Below are positions 1 to 4,965 of a DNA stretch of 5,377 bases, one piece after another. The notes beneath the pieces were generated by a model that worked only from the letters and a program-made list of their open reading frames with translations, made no database searches and had not been told where the DNA came from. This DNA comes from Bacillota bacterium. Lineage in GTDB: Bacteria > Bacillota > Clostridia > Christensenellales > CAG-138. The stretch spans positions 1 to 5,377 of the forward strand of contig JAEZIE010000193.1 of assembly GCA_023416175.1 (NCBI GenBank), in the 5' to 3' direction. The stretch's first letter is position 1, and every line of letters begins with the position of its first letter. Both the position numbers and the translations under genes were made by a program.

Positions 1-683
1 TAGAAATCCCCTGCAAACCCGTTCTTTCTGCCGTAATCCCGCGCCATGGTCAAAAGACGGGCGAGGTTGTCAAGTTCCAGCCCGACGTCTGTGTTCAAAA
101 GCGTCTCATAACCTTCCCGGCCACCCCAGAACACATAGCCCGAGCCGCCCAGGCGTATGGTGGCGTCCAGCGCTGCCTTGACCTTGCCTGCGGAGAGCGC
201 GAATACGTCAGCGGAGCAGCTGGTGGCAGCGCCCGCCATGAACTTTTTATCCGAGAACATGTTGGCGGTGCCCCAAAGCAGCTTTTTGCCGTGGTGCTTC
301 TGTTTTTGAAGCAGGTATTCTGTAATCTCAAGGAGATTATCTGTGCTTTCTTTTAAAGTCCTTCCCTCCGGCGCGATGTCCGTGTCGTGGAAGCAGTAGT
401 AGTCGATGCCCAATTTGTCCATCAACTCAAAGGCAAAATCGGCCTTCGCCTTGCATTTTGCCATTTCTTCAGATTGACCGAAGGTTTTGTCCATGGTGTT
501 GCCACCAAACATATCCGTGCCGCCCGCATTGATGGTATGCCACCAGCTCACGGCAAATTTCAGGTGATCCTTCATCGGCTTGCCGCAAATGACGGCTTCT
601 GCGTCATAGTGGCGGAATGAGAACGGATCACGGCTCCCTGCGCCTGAAAAAGGCACCTTACTGATTTCCGCATAGCGTTTCAT
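1..683 (-). CDS. xylA: Xylose isomerase, N-terminal half (cut by window edge)
   Basis: Xylose isomerase (EC 5.3.1.5) converts D-xylose to D-xylulose in the cytoplasm, the first step of the bacterial isomerase route for xylose; the family is a metal-dependent TIM barrel that works as a tetramer. The window holds 227 full codons of an expected ~440. Visible family motifs are SWWHT (residues 46-50), the catalytic segment FHDTDIAPEG (98-107) with His99 and Asp102 as the expected proton-relay pair, LLWGTANMFS (135-144), and YVFWGGREGYETLLNTD (183-199). The metal-ligand glutamates and aspartates of the C-terminal half lie outside the window. The start at 681-683 is fixed by AAGGAGG (690-696), 6 nt upstream, and by the family-like N-terminus. 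The ATSCSADVFA segment (153-162) resembles clostridial XylA as I remember it. The gene lies 175 bp downstream of an AraC-type regulator on the same strand. No frameshift is visible. Confidence 0.97.
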   Translation of the reverse strand, partial: MKRYAEISKVPFSGAGSRDPFSFRHYDAEAVICGKPMKDHLKFAVSWWHTINAGGTDMFGGNTMDKTFGQSEEMAKCKAKADFAFELMDKLGIDYYCFHDTDIAPEGRTLKESTDNLLEITEYLLQKQKHHGKKLLWGTANMFSDKKFMAGAATSCSADVFALSAGKVKAALDATIRLGGSGYVFWGGREGYETLLNTDVGLELDNLARLLTMARDYGRKNGFAGDF

Positions 684-778
684 ATTGTACCTCCTTGCAT
701 GATGAATAAGACTGGGTGCTTGTAATCTGATCACATCGGTGAGACCATTCATTAAGATGTGCATTGTCGATCAACATC

Positions 779-787
779 AATATACCA
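779..787 (-). promoter_or_regulatory. Candidate extended -10 promoter of xylA
   Basis: Read on the minus strand, TGG-TATATT (787 to 779) matches the extended -10 pattern TGnTATAAT with one mismatch. There is no good -35 hexamer 16-18 bp upstream, which is common for extended -10 promoters. Transcription would start near 772 and leave a leader of about 90 nt before the xylA start at 683. The leader contains CACATC/GATGTG inverted arms (732-737 and 756-761). No obvious terminator separates the regulator gene from xylA, so readthrough from the regulator is also possible. Confidence 0.4.
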
Positions 788-858
788 CAAACAGGAAAGC
801 GATGCTTATGTTAAGTTTGCTGTTTCCATACTACAATCATGCGGAATGGAGCCCAAAT

Positions 859-1818
859 CTAGGCGATATCAATGGGAAGGCATCCGATTTCTTTGCGAAA
901 TGGGGCAAGCTCTATTAACGTCTCTTCTTCGCTTAAAAAGCGTTCGATGGAATGCTCTGCTCCTGAGCGCTCCGCTTCCTGGGATTTATTGAGCCTGGTG
1001 CGATATTCGCTGGGCGTACAGCTTAACTGCTCCAAAAACGCGCGGTAGAGATACCGGTAATCCGAAAACCCGCATTCCATGCAGATGTCGATGAGTTTTT
1101 TATCCGTATAGGCCACAAGGTTCTTGGCGTGGCTGAACCGGATATGTGCCAAATACTCCTGAAACGATCGGTCCAGGTTCTCCTTAAAAAAGTGCGAGAG
1201 ATAGTAAGGAGACAGGTTTTCCTTCTGCGCGATGTCGGAGAGCAGGATTTTGTTCATGTAGTTCGCATCGATATGATCTAAGATCCTATTGAGACGCTCC
1301 ACGCGCACGCGGGATCGGTGCAGCTCATCGTCGGATACCACATGGTACGGAACATGGGAAAGTAACGCATGTATGATGAAATGCAAAATGCCCTGACAAA
1401 CAAATTCATAACCGACGCCGCCCTGAAAATACCGGCTCGTAAGCGCAACGAGCATGGCGCGCAAGCGACCATATTCTTCACCCGATAAATGCTCGCTTAA
1501 TCGCATGGCGTCGAAGCGCATGTTCTGGAAGGATGGATAGTATTCCCTGCAAAACTGAGGCGAAATTTGCACGCAGAGCATGCGCGCATAGGAGCCCTTT
1601 GACTTGTATTCGTGTACTTGGTTGGAGTTGAGCAGAAACATGCTGTCCCTAGGCATCAGGGTCGACTCACGCATGGAGGTGACCGTCATGTCGCCATTTA
1701 AAATCAGGCTCAATTCCAGTTCCCGGTGCAGGTGCGGCGTGCGGTAGTCGATATCTACCACAAAACAGCAGATATGTTTGAGCCGCGGATGGGGAACGAT
1801 TTCATATTCTCTTTTCAT
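859..1818 (-). CDS. AraC/XylS-family transcriptional regulator, probable pentose regulator
   Basis: This is a 319-residue cytoplasmic DNA-binding regulator. Residues about 15-95 look like the AraC-type cupin sensor domain: PHLHRELELSLILNGDMTV (28-46, with His29, His31 and Glu33) and, further on, LLNSNQVHEY (62-71) are the usual paired strands around the ligand pocket. Residues about 175-275 form the double helix-turn-helix domain. The first HTH is LLSDIAQKENLSPYYLSHFF (192-211); the second spans about 239-273 and includes IDICMECGFSDYRYLYRAF (243-261) and the usual PSEYR ending. About 45 Glu-rich residues follow, longer than most relatives, with no assigned role. The start at 1816-1818 (MKREYE) is preferred over an in-frame ATG at 1846-1848 because GGAG lies 8 nt upstream; the longer form has no clear ribosome site. 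Facing xylA and adjacent to it, the regulator most simply senses a pentose or derivative and activates xylA; that is inference from position. The ligand cannot be read from sequence. Confidence 0.93.
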   Translation of the reverse strand: MKREYEIVPHPRLKHICCFVVDIDYRTPHLHRELELSLILNGDMTVTSMRESTLMPRDSMFLLNSNQVHEYKSKGSYARMLCVQISPQFCREYYPSFQNMRFDAMRLSEHLSGEEYGRLRAMLVALTSRYFQGGVGYEFVCQGILHFIIHALLSHVPYHVVSDDELHRSRVRVERLNRILDHIDANYMNKILLSDIAQKENLSPYYLSHFFKENLDRSFQEYLAHIRFSHAKNLVAYTDKKLIDICMECGFSDYRYLYRAFLEQLSCTPSEYRTRLNKSQEAERSGAEHSIERFLSEEETLIELAPFRKEIGCLPIDIA

Positions 1819-1826
1819 CGCGGAAG

Positions 1827-1830
1827 CTCC
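1827..1830 (-). promoter_or_regulatory. Ribosome binding site deciding the AraC-type regulator start
   Basis: GGAG on the minus strand ends 8 nt before the ATG at 1818. The alternative in-frame ATG at 1848 has no comparable site in range and would lie only about 20 nt from the predicted transcription start. This favours the 319-residue product. Confidence 0.6.
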
Positions 1831-1853
1831 ATTTTGTACTGGAATCATTGGGA

Positions 1854-1865
1854 AAGAGCGCTCTT
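1854..1865. promoter_or_regulatory. Perfect 12-bp palindrome at the regulator transcription start
   Basis: AAGAGC followed by GCTCTT is a perfect dyad just downstream of the predicted start point (near 1868) of the AraC-type gene. A dimeric regulator bound here would block initiation or early elongation. AraC-family proteins usually prefer direct repeats, so this could belong to another factor or be chance. Confidence 0.25.
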
Positions 1866-1874
1866 CTATAAGGT

Positions 1875-1903
1875 ATCGTACCTCGTTGGCGGCACGCGGT
1901 CAA
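1875..1903 (-). promoter_or_regulatory. Sigma-A-type promoter of the AraC-family regulator
   Basis: On the minus strand, TTGACC (1903-1898) and TACGAT (1880-1875) are separated by exactly 17 bp, matching 5/6 and 4/6 bases of the TTGACA/TATAAT consensus. Transcription would start near 1868 and give a leader of about 50 nt to the start at 1818. Both boxes lie inside short inverted repeats, described separately, which would suit repressor control or autoregulation. Confidence 0.6.
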
Positions 1904-1926
1904 GATCGCGGCAACCGGTATGTGGG

Positions 1927-1953
1927 TATAGAAAATTGTAAATAAATATAGAA
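1927..1953 (+). repeat. Direct repeat TATAGAA x2, 20 bp apart; candidate operator
   Basis: TATAGAA occurs at 1927-1933 and again at 1947-1953; extended by two bases the copies agree at 8 of 9 positions (TATAGAAAA and TATAGAACA). A third copy lies inverted as TTCTATA at 1864-1870. A spacing of 20 bp is about two helical turns, the arrangement that AraC-family dimers commonly bind. The pair lies upstream of the lipoprotein -10 box (1982) and upstream of the regulator -35 box (1898-1903), so it could serve either promoter. The stretch is AT-rich, which raises the chance of coincidence. Confidence 0.3.
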
Positions 1954-1978
1954 CAGGCCGGGTCTTTTCATATGAGTA

Positions 1979-1987
1979 TGCTATAAT
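1979..1987 (+). promoter_or_regulatory. Extended -10 promoter of the lipoprotein gene
   Basis: TGC-TATAAT is a perfect TGnTATAAT extended -10 element. The expected -35 position 17 bp upstream (1959-1964, CGGGTC) does not match consensus, so the promoter probably depends on the extended element or on an activator. Transcription would start near 1994, giving a leader of about 40 nt to the ATG at 2034; an ATG at 2001 would be almost leaderless. Confidence 0.65.
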
Positions 1988-2021
1988 TTCGAAATACACT
2001 ATGCACATTTGTGCGAATAAT

Positions 2022-2026
2022 GGGAG
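2022..2026 (+). promoter_or_regulatory. Ribosome binding site deciding the lipoprotein start
   Basis: GGGAG lies 7 nt before the ATG at 2034. Together with the signal peptide that begins at MKTR, it fixes the start there rather than at the in-frame ATG at 2001. Confidence 0.65.
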
Positions 2027-2033
2027 TAATTGG

Positions 2034-2795
2034 ATGAAAACAAGAATGACAGGTGCGCTTCTTGCGCTGGTGCTAAGCGTATCAATGGCCGGATGTTCCG
2101 GGGCTCAAAACCCGGCAAGCACCAGTAGCCCAAACAGCGGCGAAATAATAAATACTAGCGCTCCGGTGAGCACACCTACCCCGCAAAACGAAGAGCCGGT
2201 CGGCGATCCGGCAAACGAACAGCAACCCTACAATTCGGAGTTCAATGCATACCGGGCGGTTCTGCAGAGCGAAGCTGAATTTTTTAGCACGTATGCTCAG
2301 AAAAGCCTATACTTGAATGATTTTTTAACCAACCAGGAACTTTATAGAACCAACTTACAGGCAACCCGCTTTGCGGTGCTTGATATGGACGGTGACAATA
2401 CGCCTGAAGTTGTTCTTGAATTGTCCGTGGCGGGTGAGCCGGCGTCTTATGAAATCCTTCATTATGCCAATGGTGCAGTGACCGGATACCACGTGGAATA
2501 CAGGGGATTGCAGGAGTTAAAAGCGGACGGAACGTTTGGTTTTTCAAGCGGCGCTGCAGATAGCGGATGGGGCAGGATGATATTCGGGCCAGACGCCTTA
2601 ACAACCGATCCCTTGGCGTACAGCGAATCGAGCCAGGGGGAAACGGAACTGATCATAGCATATTTCGTTCATGGCGAGGCTGCCACGCAGGAAGCCTTTG
2701 ATGCATTTGCGAATGAACAATTTGCAAAGCAGGATGCTGTCTGGCACGAATTTTCTCAATCGGCCATTGAAACAGAGCTTTCTGTCAACCAGTAA
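2034..2795 (+). CDS. Secreted lipoprotein of unknown function with DxDGDxxPE motif
   Basis: This is a 253-residue predicted lipoprotein. Residues 1-20 form a signal peptide with a basic start (MKTR), a hydrophobic core (ALLALVLSVS) and a lipobox ending MAGC; Cys21 would be lipidated and hold the protein on the outer face of the membrane. Residues about 22-66 are a low-complexity linker rich in Ser, Thr, Pro, Asn and Glu, typical of a surface tether. The folded part (about 67-253) contains FAVLDMDGDNTPEVVLEL (113-130). DxDGDxxPE (Asp117, Asp119, Asp121, Glu125) resembles the calcium loops of FG-GAP/EF-hand-like secreted proteins and is common in uncharacterised Bacillota lipoproteins. I do not recognise a named family or catalytic site. 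The gene is transcribed alone, divergently from the AraC-type regulator, and followed by a hairpin-rich gap. Sharing the control region makes regulation by that protein possible but unproven. Confidence 0.88.
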   Translation: MKTRMTGALLALVLSVSMAGCSGAQNPASTSSPNSGEIINTSAPVSTPTPQNEEPVGDPANEQQPYNSEFNAYRAVLQSEAEFFSTYAQKSLYLNDFLTNQELYRTNLQATRFAVLDMDGDNTPEVVLELSVAGEPASYEILHYANGAVTGYHVEYRGLQELKADGTFGFSSGAADSGWGRMIFGPDALTTDPLAYSESSQGETELIIAYFVHGEAATQEAFDAFANEQFAKQDAVWHEFSQSAIETELSVNQ

Positions 2796-2836
2796 CCAAC
2801 AGCTCCGCACATTTGCAAGCGGTTGAGGACAAATGA

Positions 2837-2862
2837 AAGCGGCTTGCAAAGGCAAGCCGCTT
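2837..2862 (+). terminator. Hairpin 1: 11-bp stem after the lipoprotein gene
   Basis: AAGCGGCTTGC pairs perfectly with GCAAGCCGCTT around the loop AAAG. It starts 41 nt after the lipoprotein stop and is the first strong stem-loop on that transcript, so it is a likely terminator or 3'-end stabiliser. The following bases (TTCAGATTGT) are only mildly T-rich, so termination may be incomplete. Confidence 0.5.
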
Positions 2863-2870
2863 CAGATTGT

Positions 2871-2907
2871 AAAAAAACCTCTTGGGGGTTCAGGGCCGCA
2901 GCCCAAG
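2871..2907 (-). terminator. Candidate minus-strand terminator with seven-T tail
   Basis: Read on the minus strand, CTTGGG and CCCAAG form a 6-bp stem with a 15-nt loop, followed by AGG and seven Ts. It is the only uninterrupted T run of this length next to a stem in the gap, so it is a candidate end point for transcripts of the ABC operon that pass hairpins 5 to 2. The long loop and short stem make it weak on its own. Confidence 0.35.
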
Positions 2908-2944
2908 GCTTCCAATCGCCGCCAGCGACAGGTGCGGTGGCGGC

Positions 2945-2971
2945 GGAAGGCCTTGCTATGCAAGGCCTTCC
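2945..2971. repeat. Hairpin 2: perfect 12-bp stem, 3-nt loop
   Basis: GGAAGGCCTTGC pairs with GCAAGGCCTTCC around TAT. It has no T-tract on either side, so it is not a standard intrinsic terminator. Its 5' arm can also pair with upstream bases in an alternative fold. Confidence 0.7.
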
Positions 2972-2974
2972 TTG

Positions 2975-3014
2975 CAGGAACAATCGCCCGTGCCGTAGGC
3001 ACAGGTTGTTCCTG
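2975..3014. repeat. Hairpin 3: interrupted stem
   Basis: The outer arms CAGGAACAA (2975-2983) and TTGTTCCTG (3006-3014) pair over 9 bp, and the inner arms GTGCC (2990-2994) and GGCAC (2998-3002) pair around GTA. Between them CC/GG also pair, leaving a three-base bulge and one C/A mismatch. The result is one long interrupted stem, unlike the clean hairpins on both sides. Confidence 0.6.
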
Positions 3015-3020
3015 TAATCC

Positions 3021-3049
3021 TCGAAAAAGTGCATAAAGCACTTTTTCGA
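3021..3049. repeat. Hairpin 4: perfect 12-bp stem
   Basis: TCGAAAAAGTGC pairs with GCACTTTTTCGA around ATAAA. The five-T run lies inside the stem rather than after it. It ends one base before hairpin 5 starts, so the two would stack or compete sterically on a transcript. Confidence 0.7.
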
Positions 3050-3050
3050 C

Positions 3051-3087
3051 AAGCGAAAGCGGCTTACAAAGTAAGCCGCTTTCGCTT
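3051..3087. terminator. Hairpin 5: 17-bp stem at the 3' end of the ABC operon
   Basis: AAGCGAAAGCGGCTTAC pairs perfectly with its downstream partner (3071-3087) around AAA. It begins 18 nt beyond the ABC transporter stop codon on the minus strand, so it is probably the terminator or 3'-end structure of that operon. On the plus strand it is followed by TTTTA counting its last bases, so it may also stop transcripts that pass the lipoprotein gene. Neither side has a long T-tract. Confidence 0.6.
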
Positions 3088-3105
3088 TTACTGTAAAGCT
3101 GCAGA

Positions 3106-4965
3106 TTAAGCCAATTCAGACTGCCCCGTATACAGCTGGTAGTAGCGCCCTTTTTGCGCAACCAGTTCGTCATGGCTCCCGCGCTCAAGTATCTCCCCGT
3201 TCTCGAGCACGATAATCGCCTTGGCGTTGCTCACGGTGGAAAGGCGATGGGCAATCACAAACACCGTCCGGTTTTCCATCAGATGGTCCATACCCGTTTC
3301 AATCAGCTTTTCCGTGTAGGTATCCACCGAGCTTGTCGCTTCGTCCAATATCAGTACCGGCGCGTTCGCGGCAGCGGCCCGAGCGATGGCGATCAATTGC
3401 CGCTGTCCCTGACTCAGGTTTCCGCCGTCGCCTGTTAGCATGGTATCGTAGCCTTCGGGCAGCCTGCGGATAAAGAAATCCGCGTTGGCGAGCTTGGCGG
3501 CTTCTACCACTTCCTCCATGGTGGCGTCCGGGTTGCCGTAACGGATATTATCCGCTATGGTCCCGGTAAAAAGATGCGTATCCTGCAGTACTACGCCCAA
3601 AGACCGCCGGAGATCGTCCTTTTTGATTTCTCGAACGTCTATGCCGTCGTAGGTAATGCCGCCTTCGGTAACATCGTAAAACCGGTTGATGAGGTTCGCC
3701 ACCGTTGTCTTTCCCGCACCGGTGGAGCCGACAAACGCGATCTTCTGGCCGGGCTTTGCGTAGAGACTGATGTTTTTGAGCGCAGTATTTCCCGGACCAT
3801 ACCCGAACACCACATCATGGAAGCGTACGTCCCCACACAGCGAAATAAGCTCCGCTTCCCCGTTCTCCTTTGGCCGCCGCCAAGCCCATTCTCCTGTGCG
3901 CCTTTTGCATTCATGGAGATTACCATCGGCGTCTTTCCTTACATGTACAAGCGTTACCGTACCTTCGTCGGTCTCGGGAGCCTCCTCCATCACCTGGAAG
4001 ATGCGTTCCGCGCCGGAGAGGGCGGCGAGCATGAAGTTCAATTGCTGGGAAAGCTGGTTGACCGGCATGCCCGTCTGGCGCACGTAGACAAGATAGGAAG
4101 CGAGCGTACCAAGGTCTATCCGGCCGGCGATTGCAAAGAACGCGCCGACACAGGCGGAAAGAGCAAAATTGAAATAGCACATGCTGGCGACGACGGGAAT
4201 GAGTATGCCCGAATACGTCATGGCCCCGGTGCCAGCTTCTCGCAGCTTTTCGTTCAGGGCGGAGAATGCCCCAAGTTCCTTTTCCTCATGGTTGAATATG
4301 CGCACAACCTTCTGCCCGCCCACCATTTCCTCAATAAAGCCGTTGAGGCTGCCCATATACTTCTGCTGGCGGGAAAAATACGCGTGGCTCTTTTTGCCGC
4401 TGTACCTTAAAAACAGGAACATGCCGAAAAAGAACAGCAGCACGATGGCCGAAAGTTCAGGATTGAGCGCAATCAATACCGCGAATGTAGAGAGCAGAAC
4501 GATGATGCTCTGCACCAGCACCGTAAAGCTATTGTTGAGCATGGTGGATATGGTATCGATATCGTTGGTGAACCGGCTCATCAGCTCGCCGTGGGTACGC
4601 GCATCAAAAAAGCTCAGGGGCAATGTCTGTACCTTATGGAACAGGTCGTCACGGATCTCGCTTACCATAACTTGCGCAGCCTTCACCATCAGCTGGGAAT
4701 AGCCATACGCTGATGCAACACCGATGAGATACACGCCCCCCATCAAAAGAAGCATGCGCACTAGCCCCGGAATATCCCCGGGGATAATGTAGTCGTTGAT
4801 TGTGGGCTTTAACAAATACGTGCCGTATACGTTGGCGCCTGCGCTGATGACGACGAGCGCGGAAATCAGAAGCAGAGAGCTTATGTGTTTTTTTCCGTAC
4901 CGGAACAGCTGTTTGAGCGTCTTCCATGTGTTTTTGGGTCTGCCCTGCGGAGCGTGGCCTGCCAT
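3106..4965 (-). CDS. ABC exporter half-transporter, catalytic subunit of a heterodimer
   Basis: A 619-residue fused permease-ATPase of the multidrug/lipid exporter class (BmrD/TM288-like). The N-terminal part (about 20-320) is the six-helix membrane domain, with clear hydrophobic stretches at about 29-50, 68-88, 148-168, 172-187, 253-280. The ATPase domain (about 378-619) has an A-loop Tyr389, Walker A GSTGAGKT (413-420), Q-loop Gln461, signature LSQGQ (517-521), Walker B VLILDE (537-542) with catalytic Glu542, D-loop SSVD (545-548) and switch His573. LSQGQ in place of LSGGQ marks the subunit that gives the intact Walker motifs of an asymmetric pair. A hydrophilic ~45-residue linker (about 331-376) with GEWAWRRP separates the domains. 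Its ATG overlaps the partner stop codon by one base (TAATG), which suggests translational coupling; a GGAAGGGGG stretch (4975-4983) lies upstream as a possible ribosome site. Substrate unknown; drug export is only the default guess. Confidence 0.95.
   Translation of the reverse strand: MAGHAPQGRPKNTWKTLKQLFRYGKKHISSLLLISALVVISAGANVYGTYLLKPTINDYIIPGDIPGLVRMLLLMGGVYLIGVASAYGYSQLMVKAAQVMVSEIRDDLFHKVQTLPLSFFDARTHGELMSRFTNDIDTISTMLNNSFTVLVQSIIVLLSTFAVLIALNPELSAIVLLFFFGMFLFLRYSGKKSHAYFSRQQKYMGSLNGFIEEMVGGQKVVRIFNHEEKELGAFSALNEKLREAGTGAMTYSGILIPVVASMCYFNFALSACVGAFFAIAGRIDLGTLASYLVYVRQTGMPVNQLSQQLNFMLAALSGAERIFQVMEEAPETDEGTVTLVHVRKDADGNLHECKRRTGEWAWRRPKENGEAELISLCGDVRFHDVVFGYGPGNTALKNISLYAKPGQKIAFVGSTGAGKTTVANLINRFYDVTEGGITYDGIDVREIKKDDLRRSLGVVLQDTHLFTGTIADNIRYGNPDATMEEVVEAAKLANADFFIRRLPEGYDTMLTGDGGNLSQGQRQLIAIARAAAANAPVLILDEATSSVDTYTEKLIETGMDHLMENRTVFVIAHRLSTVSNAKAIIVLENGEILERGSHDELVAQKGRYYQLYTGQSELA

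Larger units (their letters stand above)
2810..3087. repeat. Gene-free convergent gap filled with serial stem-loops
   Basis: The 310-bp gap between the lipoprotein stop and the ABC transporter stop has no plausible gene. It holds at least seven inverted repeats in series: CATTTG/CAAATG (2810-2815, 2830-2835), hairpin 1 (2837-2862), CTTGGG/CCCAAG (2881-2886, 2902-2907), CGCCGCCA/TGGCGGCG (2917-2924, 2938-2945), hairpin 2 (2945-2971), hairpin 3 (2975-3014), hairpin 4 (3021-3049) and hairpin 5 (3051-3087). Hairpins 1 and 5 are near-copies. Two flanking terminators would be ordinary here; this many is not. It may be a family of dispersed palindromic repeats or a composite bidirectional terminator. 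Confidence 0.85.

Noticed and set aside
684..858. A terminator or riboswitch between the regulator and xylA
   Set aside because: Only weak 6-bp arms with an 18-nt loop are present, there is no T-tract, and no known riboswitch core is recognisable.
1819..1848. Upstream in-frame ATG giving a 329-residue AraC-type regulator
   Set aside because: It has no ribosome site and a non-family N-terminus (MIPVQNGASA). The ATG at 1818 has GGAG 8 nt upstream.
2001..2033. Upstream in-frame ATG for the lipoprotein
   Set aside because: It would lie within a few bases of the predicted transcription start and would put 11 non-signal residues before a good signal peptide. GGGAG precedes the ATG at 2034 instead.
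2823..3036. Short open frames of 64-108 codons on both strands within or overlapping the hairpin block
   Set aside because: Their translations are just the inverted repeats read through, with no ribosome sites and no resemblance to protein families.
2810..3087. CRISPR array or integron attC sites
   Set aside because: The hairpins differ in sequence and size, spacers are absent or irregular, and no cas or integrase gene is nearby. Only hairpins 1 and 5 repeat.
3574..4410. A 278-codon open frame on the plus strand, opposite the ABC transporter gene
   Set aside because: It lies wholly antisense to a clear ABC exporter, has no recognisable domain, and arises from codon bias on the other strand. 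The 173-codon frame at 4181-4702 is rejected for the same reason.
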